19,795 nt of DNA from CAYSPO01 sp964432945 (GTDB lineage Bacteria; Bacillota; Clostridia; Tissierellales; Peptoniphilaceae). Positions within the stretch are counted from its first letter, which is position 1. Each line of letters starts with the position of its first letter. Below, piece by piece: positions 1-7,336 of this stretch. The translations under genes were made by a program, and so were the position numbers. The notes under the pieces are model-generated. The model ran no database searches. It saw only the letters and a list, made by a program, of their open reading frames with translations, and was not told the origin of the DNA. Location of the stretch: contig CAYSPO010000021.1 in assembly GCA_964432945.1 (NCBI GenBank), positions 1 through 19,795 on the forward strand, given 5' to 3'.

Positions 1-53
1 TATTCAATATTCAGTTCTTTTAATTTTTTAATTACATTTTCATATAAATCCAT
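1..53 (-). CDS. Partial CDS, N-terminus only; possibly YbaK/EbsC-type aminoacyl-tRNA deacylase
   Basis: The gene reads off the left edge of the window on the minus strand. An ATG at 53-51 is preceded by a near-perfect ribosome binding site, GGAGGT at 63-58, with a 5-nt spacer, and the frame is open to the edge. Only 17 full residues are visible: MDLYENVIKKLKELNIE. This amphipathic start, ending in a 'LKELNIEY'-like phrase, resembles the N-termini of YbaK/ProXp-type proteins that clear mischarged tRNA. With so few residues that is only a guess. The existence of a gene start is much surer than its identity. Confidence 0.55.
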   Translation of the reverse strand, partial: MDLYENVIKKLKELNIE

Positions 54-256
54 TTTTACCTCCATATTTATTTGATTAATAATTGATTAAATTTTTGATT
101 ACTATTTTAATTACTTACATCATATACAATATAATTAAGATAAAATTTATCTTGAAATATCCCCTAATTCTTTATTGTTAACATAAGTATATCAAATATT
201 TGCATTATAAGGCAAAGTGCTAGATAAAAGATATTTAATATATCTCCTCTTATATA

Positions 257-300
257 ATAAAAAGAGACCCAATAGCATAATTCATATGCACTAAGGTCTC
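257..300 (-). terminator. Rho-independent terminator of the orphan unit at about 257-685
   Basis: On the minus strand GAGACC (300-295) pairs with GGTCTC (269-264). Inside this, after a mismatched stretch, GCAT pairs with ATGC around a 7-nt loop. Five T and then ATTATA follow at 263-257. It ends a transcript that starts near 650, not an intact gene. Confidence 0.7.
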
Positions 301-489
301 ATAAAGTGGTAAGCATTTTTATACTGTTAACTCCAGGAATAAGTAACAATATTCATATAACTTTCTATTAACTTAATTCCAATTTTAGAAGATAACCCTT
401 TAGAATACAATTTATTCTTAGATATTTTTTTATGGAGTAAGTGTTAATCATAAAAGTAATTCTTATTTAAAAGCTAAATATATTTATTC

Positions 490-606
490 TTATTCTCGAG
501 GTTCAGGGTATCCATAAATACTGCTATCTTTAACAAAAATATCATTTTCCTAAGGTACTTTATAAGTTTCATTTACAAGATCATTCATATAAGTAACGTT
601 ATAGTT
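490..606 (-). pseudogene. Decayed gene remnant with an in-frame TAG
   Basis: This minus-strand frame reads like protein but has an internal TAG at 552-550 and no start codon with a ribosome binding site. Before the TAG it gives NVTYMNDLVNETYKVP; after it, ENDIFVKDSSIYGYPEPRE and then TAA. Composition is rich in charged and polar residues, unlike random AT-rich DNA. A second protein-like stretch in another frame follows at roughly 440-330. The simplest reading is a small gene broken by point mutations and frameshifts while its promoter (657-685) and terminator (257-300) survived. I do not recognise the parent family. Confidence 0.4.
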
Positions 607-656
607 TTAAGATTATATATATTGAATTAAATATAAAGAACTTTTTCTTTAAAAAT

Positions 657-685
657 ATTATAGCTTCTATTAATTTTATTGTCAA
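657..685 (-). promoter_or_regulatory. Exact consensus sigma-A promoter, TTGACA-17-TATAAT
   Basis: On the minus strand TTGACA is at 685-680 and TATAAT at 662-657, separated by exactly 17 nt. The predicted start is near 650, and transcription would run left to the terminator at 300-257, giving an RNA of about 390 nt. No intact gene lies in between. Confidence 0.75.
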
Positions 686-812
686 TCTTAACATATAAAG
701 TAAATTAGCTTGTGTAAATTCGACTTATCTACTCTTTATCACGATATATTATAATAATAAACTATATTAAAGAAATTCATATTATATAATAATAAGCAAT
801 AGGTATAAATAA

Positions 813-837
813 TAAACTTATATCTTGAAGAAGTTTA
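813..837 (-). terminator. Weak terminator-like hairpin after the 184-aa gene
   Basis: On the minus strand TAAACTT (837-831) pairs with AAGTTTA (819-813) around an 11-nt loop, followed by the T-rich tract TTATTATTTAT. The stem has few G-C pairs, so termination here is uncertain. The position, about 20 nt after the stop at 857, fits. Confidence 0.35.
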
Positions 838-856
838 AAATTGAATCTATTTTTAT

Positions 857-1411
857 TTAGTATAAATTTTCTTCTATATATGAAATTAGATCTTCTACAT
901 CAACAAATATAGGATCCATATGAACTAAAAATCTCCAATCTTCTTCATCTGGCTTTTTATAGAGAATTGCCTCACCATCTTCTGATCCAAAAAAACTTCT
1001 CTCAACTTTATAAGATTTTGATTCTAAATATTCTTTAGCTTTTTTATAATTTTCTTCTCTCTTTGAAATATAGTCATAGACTTCTTCATTATTTACAGAA
1101 TAAGCATCTACCCTAGTTGAACTTTCTATTAATCCGTTGCCTTTTTGGGATAAATTATCTAAACTATACCACTCTACATCCACTTTTTCATCTAAAAACA
1201 TATACTTTGTAAGAGGAATTATATTTTTATTCCAATTTAATTCCATATAATCAGGAATAGCAGAAGGATTAAAAGACTCATATTCAAAACCATTTTCTTC
1301 TTCAAATTTATAGCTAGGAATTTGTTTTAAAAACTCCCTGCCCTCTTCTAGATTTTCAAATAAACCAACCTTAACCTCTCTATCTGCTTGCCAAAAAACT
1401 AATAAATACAT
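857..1411 (-). CDS. Hypothetical soluble protein, 184 aa
   Basis: I do not recognise a named family. The start is supported: ATG at 1411-1409 with GGAGG at 1426-1422 upstream. The protein is acidic, with no signal peptide or membrane segment. It opens with a hydrophobic strand (MYLLVFW), has a Trp/Asn-rich middle, and closes with a helical stretch around residues 108-135 followed by GSEDGEAILYKK and DWRFLVHMDP. The order suggests a compact alpha/beta cytoplasmic protein. It stands alone: the next minus-strand gene upstream ends in its own terminator at 1570-1592. Confidence refers to it being a real gene, not to a function. Confidence 0.8.
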   Translation of the reverse strand: MYLLVFWQADREVKVGLFENLEEGREFLKQIPSYKFEEENGFEYESFNPSAIPDYMELNWNKNIIPLTKYMFLDEKVDVEWYSLDNLSQKGNGLIESSTRVDAYSVNNEEVYDYISKREENYKKAKEYLESKSYKVERSFFGSEDGEAILYKKPDEEDWRFLVHMDPIFVDVEDLISYIEENLY

Positions 1412-1569
1412 AATATGAAAGCCTCCTTTTTATATTGAAATTATTATATTTTTCTAAGCTTATTAATTATCTTATAAATTCTTATAGTTTAATAATACCC
1501 AAATATTTTATAATAATAAATTATTATCTTTTATACATATTTTTGTAAATTATCTTAAATTTTTTCAGC

Positions 1570-1592
1570 AAAAAAAGCGATATTTCTATCGC
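1570..1592 (-). terminator. Rho-independent terminator of the CPBP-like gene
   Basis: On the minus strand GCGATA (1592-1587) pairs perfectly with TATCGC (1582-1577) around a GAAA tetraloop, then seven T (1576-1570). It lies about 27 nt after the stop of the gene that ends at 1619. Confidence 0.85.
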
Positions 1593-1618
1593 CTTAATTT
1601 AGTTGATATTTTATTACT

Positions 1619-2287
1619 TTAGATAATAAATGCTAATAAAATAGCTAAATAGGTAAGTTTTGAATTCTTGTTAAGCAGTAAATATATAATTCCATATATT
1701 ACTGAAAATAACATAACTACTAAGCCTGTAATAATATCAGATTGAGTTAAAATATGGATCAATCCCCAAGTAAGAGCTAAAACAATTCCACCGTAGGGTA
1801 CATTTGTATTTCTATTAAATAATTTTTCAAAAAATTCTTGTCCAAAATCTATGATTAAGAATACTAACCCAACTTCAAATATGTAATAAATATTTTGAAA
1901 AATGAATTCAATTAACTCATTTCTTCTAAATTCTCCTATTATCTTTAAGTTTCCATCTTCAAAAGAGTTCATCATAATACATATGATAATTAGAATCATA
2001 CTTAATAGAATTCCTTTAAGAGAAACCCTATTTGCGTTAATAACATCAAACTTTAGTTTTTTACTGGAATTTTTTATAAGAAGAAGAATAATGCTAACCC
2101 AGCATATTATTGTCAATATCCAATGAATTACATTTTGACTAGGTTTATAGCTTACTGATCTCCCCCAAATATTTGGCTCAATAAAGTTCCATAATATAAT
2201 CTCTAAACCTAACCCTGCAAATGCATAGAGTGCATACCATAAGAAGTCCCATGTCGAATTCATTTTGTCTTTATTAATATTTTCCAT
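1619..2287 (-). CDS. CPBP-like intramembrane protein, 222 aa, degenerate active-site motifs
   Basis: This is an integral membrane protein with hydrophobic segments at about residues 13-35, 54-71, 91-107, 130-147, 165-180, 184-205 and 211-222. The C-terminal third resembles the CPBP (CAAX protease / bacteriocin-processing, Abi) family. The segment FGQEFFEKLFNRN (148-160) sits where the family has EExxxR, and WGLIH (174-178) matches the FxxxH motif. Here the first Glu is Gln150 and the Arg is Lys155, so proteolytic activity is doubtful; His178 is kept. It could be a non-catalytic membrane homologue. Start: ATG at 2287-2285 with AGGTG five bases upstream. It is transcribed divergently from the TetR gene and has its own terminator. 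Confidence 0.65.
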   Translation of the reverse strand: MENINKDKMNSTWDFLWYALYAFAGLGLEIILWNFIEPNIWGRSVSYKPSQNVIHWILTIICWVSIILLLIKNSSKKLKFDVINANRVSLKGILLSMILIIICIMMNSFEDGNLKIIGEFRRNELIEFIFQNIYYIFEVGLVFLIIDFGQEFFEKLFNRNTNVPYGGIVLALTWGLIHILTQSDIITGLVVMLFSVIYGIIYLLLNKNSKLTYLAILLAFII

Positions 2288-2454
2288 TGAATCACCTATA
2301 TAATTTTATTTATATGCTTACTCTATTATTGAAAAGCATACATATTTACAAATTTAATTATATCAAAAGTATACAATATTATATATTAACTAATAAACTA
2401 TTTTCATATCATTTTAAACATATAAACCAGCCTTTTTATATGGATTTTCATTCC

Positions 2455-2483
2455 TTGAAAATAGCTTATATATCTGATAAAGT
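2455..2483 (+). promoter_or_regulatory. Possible promoter of the tetR gene
   Basis: TTGAAA (2455-2460), a 17-nt spacer and TAAAGT (2478-2483) give 5/6 and 4/6 matches to the sigma-A boxes, about 65 nt upstream of the GTG start. AT-rich DNA produces such matches by chance, so this is tentative. Confidence 0.35.
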
Positions 2484-2547
2484 AAAATTAACACAGAATT
2501 TATTTTATAGAATTAATAAATATTATTGGAACTAGGAGGAAAAAAAA

Positions 2548-3117
2548 GTGTCAAACTCCAATATAACAAAACGTGCTTTAGCCTTATCGTTAAAAGAACT
2601 TATGCAAACAAAACCATTAGATAAAATAACAATCGGAGAAATTTGCGAAGAATGTGGAATGAATAGGAAGAGCTTTTATTATCACTTTAAAGATAAATAT
2701 TTTTTAGTAAATTGGATTTTTAATACAGAGTTCGTTCCACTTATATTAGATTCACAAGATACTTTATCCTCTAAAGAAAAATTCAATCTTTTAGTTCCAA
2801 GTATGGAATATCTCTATGAAAATAAAATATTTTACAGAAACGCTCTAGAAGTTAAAGGGCCAAACTCCTTTTATGAACATATGAGAGAATTTTTACTTAT
2901 ATCTTTAAAAGACCATCTAAGGATAGTTTTTGAAGATAGACTACTCGATGAATTTACAATAAATTTCTTTGCTGATGCTATTTTTGCTGCAATACAAAGA
3001 TGGCTTAGTGAAGAAGACTGTATGACAGCTGATGAGTTTTTGAAAAAAGTTTATGACATATTATATTATGGTTCTAATGTTGTCCAAGAACGCTTTAATG
3101 AAGATGAAGAAATCTAA
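2548..3117 (+). CDS. TetR/AcrR-family transcriptional regulator, 189 aa
   Basis: This is a DNA-binding repressor-type protein. The N-terminal helix-turn-helix is clear: residues about 10-50 contain LDKITIGEICEECGMNRKSF followed by the classic YYHFKDK turn. The rest is helical and matches the TetR C-terminal ligand/dimer region, with the length usual for the group that includes DhaS-like regulators. The start is GTG at 2548, fixed by AGGAGG at 2534-2539 with an 8-nt spacer; no ATG fits. It is followed by a strong terminator, so it is a single-gene unit. It is divergent from the CPBP-like gene and about 580 bp upstream of the radical SAM operon. Either, or itself, could be its target; the sequence does not decide. 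Confidence 0.9.
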   Translation: MSNSNITKRALALSLKELMQTKPLDKITIGEICEECGMNRKSFYYHFKDKYFLVNWIFNTEFVPLILDSQDTLSSKEKFNLLVPSMEYLYENKIFYRNALEVKGPNSFYEHMREFLLISLKDHLRIVFEDRLLDEFTINFFADAIFAAIQRWLSEEDCMTADEFLKKVYDILYYGSNVVQERFNEDEEI

Positions 3118-3135
3118 AAACTAAATCAAAAACTT

Positions 3136-3167
3136 GAGATAAGTAATATTACTTATCTCTTTTTTTA
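3136..3167 (+). terminator. Strong rho-independent terminator after tetR
   Basis: GAGATAAGTAAT (3136-3147) and ATTACTTATCTC (3148-3159) form a perfect 24-nt inverted repeat, followed by eight T. It lies 18 nt after the tetR stop and separates tetR from the radical SAM operon. Confidence 0.9.
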
Positions 3168-3370
3168 TTTGAAAAGAGTGTTTATAAATATATATATATC
3201 AGTAATAATCTTACATATAAAGTATTTTATACATCCTCTATTAAATATTCTAATTATTTTTTATTAGATTATTATTGAAAAATATTTCATTAACTTAATA
3301 GAGTAAACATACTTTTAAATAATGGAAATATTGTGAAATAAAAAATTGTAAAATCTGATATTCCTTGATT

Positions 3371-3484
3371 TTTAGACATTCACATTATTAATTCTTTTTC
3401 AAATGATATTGAAAGTATTTATTAAAAATGAATTAATATCCAATTAATTTAGACACATCTCATAATCCGTCATATTTTTAGACA
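3371..3484. repeat. Three TTTAGACA repeats in the tetR - radical SAM intergenic region
   Basis: The gap from 3168 to 3569 holds no gene. It contains TTTAGACA at 3371-3378, 3448-3455 and 3477-3484, all in the same orientation. The first and third also share flanking bases (A/T-rich TTTTTAGACA). An inverted pair, TTTCAA-N6-TTGAAA at 3397-3414, lies between copies one and two. On the minus strand the motif reads TGTCTAAA, as seen at some transposon ends, but no transposase trace is present. It could equally be a regulator-binding cluster. Confidence 0.4.
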
Positions 3485-3569
3485 CTAGGAAAATTTTAGC
3501 CAATGTTAATTATTAGTATATTTACTACAATATATGTATAGTCCCTATCTACCTACTTAATTAAATCAT

Positions 3570-3621
3570 GAATAGATTTAAGAAATCCCTTTCCTATTAG
3601 GCTGAAAACTTTAATCTATTC
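3570..3621 (+). promoter_or_regulatory. Leader hairpin upstream of the radical SAM operon
   Basis: GAATAGATTTAAG (3570-3582) pairs with CTTTAATCTATTC (3609-3621) at 12 of 13 positions, around a 26-nt loop that includes TCCCTTTCC. No T-tract follows, so it is not a simple terminator. It sits about 75 nt before the radical SAM start and may be a structured 5' leader or a protein target. It matches no riboswitch consensus I know. Confidence 0.4.
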
Positions 3622-3694
3622 TTATATAACATTTACTGATAGATAACAGATAAGGAATAAAAAAATTACTTAAAGTATTAAAAGGAGAATGTAT

Positions 3695-5062
3695 ATGAAA
3701 ACAAGAGATCGAGCAGTCAGAGCTGTATTTAACAAAGCCATTGATTATCATTTAAGTTTATCTCCAGAAGAACAGCAAAAGAATTATGTTAATTTAACAG
3801 AAACTGTATTTAAATATTTCAGAAATCAATTAGAAAAAATGAATGTTGATTGGGATTGGGTTTTTGAATATATAAAAAATCCAGATAATAAGTGGATGGA
3901 AGTAGCAGCAGATATTACTGAAAGAATCCACCCTAACTGTATAAAAGGTGCTTTACTTAACCTAGGTTATCAGTCAATGCTCGTTACTAATCTTCGTCGT
4001 GTAAAACATGCCGATAAAATAGGTGCATCTGTTCCTTGGACTATCTTATTTGACCCAACCTCATCCTGCAATAAAAAATGTATTGGTTGCTGGGCTTCAG
4101 AATATGATAAGCAAACTAATCTTACTTACGAAGAGATGAACAAAATTGTAAGTGAATCTAAAGAATTAGATATATATTTCTTTATGTTGACAGGTGGTGA
4201 GCCTTTGATTCGTAAAAATGAAATCTTAGAATTAGCTGAAAAACATAATGATTGTTATTTTTCTATTTTTACAAACGGATCATTAATTGATGAGGAATTT
4301 GCACAAAAAGTTCAGGATCTTGGTAATGTTTCCTTTAGTTTATCAATTGAAGGATTTGAAGAAATTAATGACTCTCGTAGAGGAGAAGGTTCTTTCCAAG
4401 AAATTATGAGAACGATGGATATCCTAAAATCATATGGAATTCCTTTTGGAACTAGTCAATGCTATACTTCTAAAAACTATAAATCTATAACTTCAGATGA
4501 ATTTATGGATTTACTTATAGATAAAGGTGCTATTTATGCTTGGTTTTTCCACTATATGCCTGTTGGAAAAGATGCAGCACCAGACTTAATGCCTAACCCT
4601 GATCAAAGAGAATATATCTTCCGAAGAATTAAAGAAATACGAGCAGCACATGGTGGTAAAAAGATCTTCTGTATGGATTTTCAAAATGATGCAAATGCTA
4701 CAAACGGCTGTATTGCAGGAGGAAAAAACTATTTTCATATCAACTCAAATGGCGATGTAGAGCCTTGCGTATTTATACATTATTCAGATGTAAATATAAA
4801 AGACCACAGTATTGTAGAAATTTTACAAAGTCCTTTATTTGCCGCATACCAATCTAAGCAACCATTTAATGAAAATATGTTAAAGCCTTGTCCAATGTTA
4901 GAAAATCCAGAAATTTTAGGAGAAATTATCGCGAAAACTAACGCTAAAAATACTGATGTAATTGAACCAGAAACACCAGAAGAGCTCAAAAAGAAGACAA
5001 CACCATATGCTGAAGCGTGGGATAAAAAAGCTGAAGAATTATGGTCAGAGTTTAATAAATAA
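3695..5062 (+). CDS. Radical SAM protein with truncated SPASM-like C-terminus, 455 aa
   Basis: The protein should cleave S-adenosylmethionine at a [4Fe-4S] cluster to start a radical reaction on an unknown substrate. The cluster motif CNKKCIGC gives Cys125, Cys129 and Cys132, and the SAM-contacting GGEPL is at 167-171. The C-terminal region has C-x13-G-x4-C (Cys339, Cys358) and Cys399, a partial SPASM or 'twitch' arrangement suited to one auxiliary Fe-S cluster. An N-terminal helical region of about 110 residues precedes the barrel. Start: an ATG at 3689 is only one base from AAGGAG (3682-3687), whereas the ATG at 3695 has a 7-nt spacer, so 3695 is chosen. It is first in an operon with degV (18-nt gap) and a VTT-domain gene. 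Its relatives modify peptides, cofactors or lipids; the neighbours favour lipid-related chemistry, which is inference. Confidence 0.9.
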   Translation: MKTRDRAVRAVFNKAIDYHLSLSPEEQQKNYVNLTETVFKYFRNQLEKMNVDWDWVFEYIKNPDNKWMEVAADITERIHPNCIKGALLNLGYQSMLVTNLRRVKHADKIGASVPWTILFDPTSSCNKKCIGCWASEYDKQTNLTYEEMNKIVSESKELDIYFFMLTGGEPLIRKNEILELAEKHNDCYFSIFTNGSLIDEEFAQKVQDLGNVSFSLSIEGFEEINDSRRGEGSFQEIMRTMDILKSYGIPFGTSQCYTSKNYKSITSDEFMDLLIDKGAIYAWFFHYMPVGKDAAPDLMPNPDQREYIFRRIKEIRAAHGGKKIFCMDFQNDANATNGCIAGGKNYFHINSNGDVEPCVFIHYSDVNIKDHSIVEILQSPLFAAYQSKQPFNENMLKPCPMLENPEILGEIIAKTNAKNTDVIEPETPEELKKKTTPYAEAWDKKAEELWSEFNK

Positions 5063-5080
5063 GTTTAGAAAGGTGATTTT

Positions 5081-5962
5081 ATGGGCAGGAAGACCGTAAT
5101 ATTAACTGATTCAAGCTGTGATATGGACTTAGCCTATATCAAAAAGAATAATATAGTTGTTCTTCCTCTAACTTATGTTATTGGAAATAAACTCTATTAT
5201 GATGATTTGGGACAAGAGCTATCCTATGAAGATTTTTATAAAAAATTACGATTAGGAGAAATTTCAAAAACTTCACAGGTTAATATTAATGCTTATAAGA
5301 AAGTATTCAGAGAATATGCACAACAAAACTATTCAATGATTTATATTGGACTATCTTCTGCACTTAGTGGAACAGTAAATAATGCTATGATGGCAAGAGA
5401 GGATTTGCTAAGAGAAATTCCTTCTCTTGATTTAACAGTAATAGATTCAAAAAGTGCATCAGCAGGTTTAGGTGCTATAGTTTATTATGCATCAGAAATG
5501 CTTAAGGATAATAAATCTAATGAAGAGATTATCAAATGGATTTATGAAAATGCTTTAAAAGTCCAACATTTATTTACTGTTGGAAACTTAGATCACTTAA
5601 AAAAGGGAGGCCGAATCTCTCCAGCTATGGCAACTGTTGGTGGTGTATTAGATATAAATCCATTACTTAATGTTGATGATAAAGGACAATTAAAAGTAAC
5701 AAAAAATATCAGAGGTCATAAAAAATCTATAAAATTCTTACTTAATGTTTTTGAAAATAGAGTAATTAATCCTGAAGAACAGGTTATTTTTATTAACCAT
5801 GGCGATTGCTTAAAAGATGCATTATATTTGAAAAAATCTTTGCTAGAAAAGTTTAATGTAAAAGATATAAAAATAAATTATGTTGGCCCAACTATGGGAA
5901 GTCATACAGGTCCAGATATGCTTTGTTTAATTTTTTTATCTAATAATAGAGATATTGACTGA
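5081..5962 (+). CDS. DegV-family fatty-acid-binding protein, 293 aa
   Basis: DegV/FakB proteins bind a fatty acid and, in the Fak system, present it to the kinase FakA for phosphorylation. The family is plain throughout: VILTDSSCD near the N-terminus, the TSQ motif at 64-66, SSALSGT at 92-98, IDSKSAS at 121-127, a VGNLDHLKKGGRIS stretch at 167-180, and GSHTGPD near the C-terminus. Length (293 aa) is typical, and the protein is soluble and cytoplasmic. Start: ATG at 5081 with AAAGGTGA (5069-5076) just upstream, 18 nt after the radical SAM stop, which implies co-transcription. No FakA-like kinase gene is in the window, so if it works as FakB its partner is elsewhere. The ligand cannot be predicted from sequence. 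Confidence 0.92.
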   Translation: MGRKTVILTDSSCDMDLAYIKKNNIVVLPLTYVIGNKLYYDDLGQELSYEDFYKKLRLGEISKTSQVNINAYKKVFREYAQQNYSMIYIGLSSALSGTVNNAMMAREDLLREIPSLDLTVIDSKSASAGLGAIVYYASEMLKDNKSNEEIIKWIYENALKVQHLFTVGNLDHLKKGGRISPAMATVGGVLDINPLLNVDDKGQLKVTKNIRGHKKSIKFLLNVFENRVINPEEQVIFINHGDCLKDALYLKKSLLEKFNVKDIKINYVGPTMGSHTGPDMLCLIFLSNNRDID

Positions 5963-5998
5963 ATACTTTTGTAAAATATGGAATAGGAGATATACTTA

Positions 5999-6652
5999 AT
6001 GAAAAATGATGCTCCTCTTAAGGAAAATGAAGAAGTTAATAATGATAGTTCTTTATTTAAAATTATAAAAAGAGCCCTTACTTTCATTGGATTTGCTGCA
6101 ACTATTTATTTTGTTTATAAAGGATATAAAATGGGTCTATTTTCTGATGAACAAGTTCTATCTGATTTTTTAACTAGAGTAGGTCCAGCAGGTCCCATAA
6201 TACTCATTATGATCCATATTTTGAGGACAATAACTAAAATTATTCCAGCATCTATCCTCCTACCAGTTGGTGTTTTAATCTTTGGAGAAGTAAAAGGATT
6301 TATTTATAATTTTATTGGTAGTATTTTAGGTTCTCTTATTCTATTTATGCTATCAAGAAAATATGGAGCAAAACTTGTAACAAAAATAATAGGAACAAAA
6401 AAATATAATAAAATGTTAACTTATTTAGAAGACAATGGTAAATTCAAAACTATTCTCACAATTGTCCTGATACTCCCCCTTGCCCCTGCTGATACATTTT
6501 GTTTGATAGCAGGACTTAGTGAGATAGACTTTAAAGATTTTTCCATAAGATTAATCTTAACTAAACCAATTAGTATTTATTTTTATACAAAAGCTTTATT
6601 GTACGGATATTCTTCTATTATCCCAATAATTAAGAGTAAATTTCTTAATTAA
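5999..6652 (+). CDS. TVP38/TMEM64-family (VTT domain) membrane protein, 217 aa
   Basis: This multi-pass membrane protein belongs to the VTT/DedA-like superfamily, whose members are tied to lipid scrambling and membrane homeostasis. Hydrophobic segments lie at about residues 21-40, 60-75, 80-95, 100-120, 150-170 and 190-210. The family core is visible: IPASILLPVGVLIFGEVKG, then a glycine-rich helix FIGSILGSLILFMLSRKYG, and later LAPADTFCLIAGLSEID. The N-terminus (about 20 residues) is polar and cytoplasm-like. Start: ATG at 5999 with AGGAGA at 5985-5990 and an 8-nt spacer. It follows degV by 36 nt and ends the operon, with a clear terminator at 6708-6746. The pairing with a fatty-acid-binding protein and a radical SAM enzyme suggests membrane-lipid work; direct evidence is absent. 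Confidence 0.87.
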   Translation: MKNDAPLKENEEVNNDSSLFKIIKRALTFIGFAATIYFVYKGYKMGLFSDEQVLSDFLTRVGPAGPIILIMIHILRTITKIIPASILLPVGVLIFGEVKGFIYNFIGSILGSLILFMLSRKYGAKLVTKIIGTKKYNKMLTYLEDNGKFKTILTIVLILPLAPADTFCLIAGLSEIDFKDFSIRLILTKPISIYFYTKALLYGYSSIIPIIKSKFLN

Positions 6653-6707
6653 AAATTTCAAACTATATTTGCACCTTCATTTTATAAAATAAAATTAACT
6701 TAGAGTC

Positions 6708-6746
6708 ATAAACACTGTAGTCTAATATCTATGGTGTTTATTTTTT
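6708..6746 (+). terminator. Terminator of the radical SAM - degV - VTT operon
   Basis: ATAAACAC (6708-6715) pairs with GTGTTTAT (6734-6741). TGTAG and CTATG extend the stem with two G-T wobbles to 13 bp around an 8-nt loop. A six-T run follows. It lies about 55 nt after the last stop codon of the operon. Confidence 0.85.
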
Positions 6747-6981
6747 GCATTAGTATTATTTAATAAATTCTATTATTGTTTTTAGGATTTTGTCTAAATA
6801 TATTAATATTTAATAACTATACTGAATTATAATTATTAATTTACTGTTAAGCCTTAATATTCTTATTCCATATAATGAACGATATTTAATTAGACTTATT
6901 CTATATTTATGATATATTGATATATGTACTAAAGATATAATAAGTAATAAGCTTCTTGCAGGATTTAAAGGAGAATTTAAA
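6747..6981. other. AT-rich intergenic region before the 55-aa gene
   Basis: No gene is supported here. Boxes resembling sigma-A -10 elements (TATAAT near 6935, TATATT near 6806) occur, but none has a good -35 at the right distance. The promoter of the small gene is probably here and cannot be placed. Confidence 0.4.
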
Positions 6982-7149
6982 ATGAAAAACATAAAATATA
7001 TTGGTAACGATACTAAAAAATCTGAAAAAGGAAAGATTCATATAAAAAAAGGAAACTATACTGCATGTGGTGCCAGAATTGATGATAATAAAGAAGATTG
7101 GGTGGAAACTAGCAGCAAAGTGACTTGTCAAAAAAAAGGTTGTAAATAA
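6982..7149 (+). CDS. Small cysteine-containing protein, 55 aa
   Basis: This is a short gene with good translation signals: ATG at 6982 and AAAGGAGA at 6967-6974. It encodes a basic protein beginning MKNIKYIGNDTKKSEKGKIH. Three cysteines are spaced C29-G ... C49-Q-K-K-G-C54, around an acidic DDNKEDWVETSS segment. The ending VTCQKKGCK resembles half of a zinc knuckle or ribbon; with three Cys, a fourth ligand (His20) or dimerisation would be needed. There is no signal peptide or membrane segment. It lies alone between the operon terminator and the convergent methyltransferase gene. I do not recognise a family with certainty; a metal-binding or nucleic-acid-binding role is only an idea. Confidence 0.75.
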   Translation: MKNIKYIGNDTKKSEKGKIHIKKGNYTACGARIDDNKEDWVETSSKVTCQKKGCK

Positions 7150-7336
7150 TTTTTTTGTAATAAATTTATTATGATATCGTAAGAAGCTTGTAACTTAATA
7201 TAATAAACTAAAACTATTTAATGGCTTAATAAAGACAAACATACTAAGATTAATACTCTTTTTATATAATTTGATATTTTATCTCTTTTTCCATAAATGA
7301 GATTCTTTATTTTATATCTTATCTTCTTATATATAT

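Noticed and set aside
2287..2535. Plus-strand open frame of 82 codons
   Set aside because: It lies in the divergent promoter region, has no ribosome binding site, and its Tyr/Ile/Asn/Lys-rich translation is what AT-rich non-coding DNA gives.
3541..3688. Known riboswitch class in the radical SAM leader
   Set aside because: None of the conserved cores I know (SAM, cobalamin, purine, T-box, FMN, TPP) can be found; only a plain hairpin is present.
3689..3694. Upstream ATG of the radical SAM gene
   Set aside because: It is one base from the AAGGAG site; the ATG at 3695 has the normal 7-nt spacing.
6907..7131. Minus-strand open frame across the 55-aa gene
   Set aside because: It is the antisense shadow of the small plus-strand gene, which has the ribosome binding site and start codon.
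7270..7310. Terminator between the 55-aa gene and the methyltransferase gene
   Set aside because: The only inverted repeat is a 5-bp ATCTC/GAGAT stem with a long loop, too weak to call.
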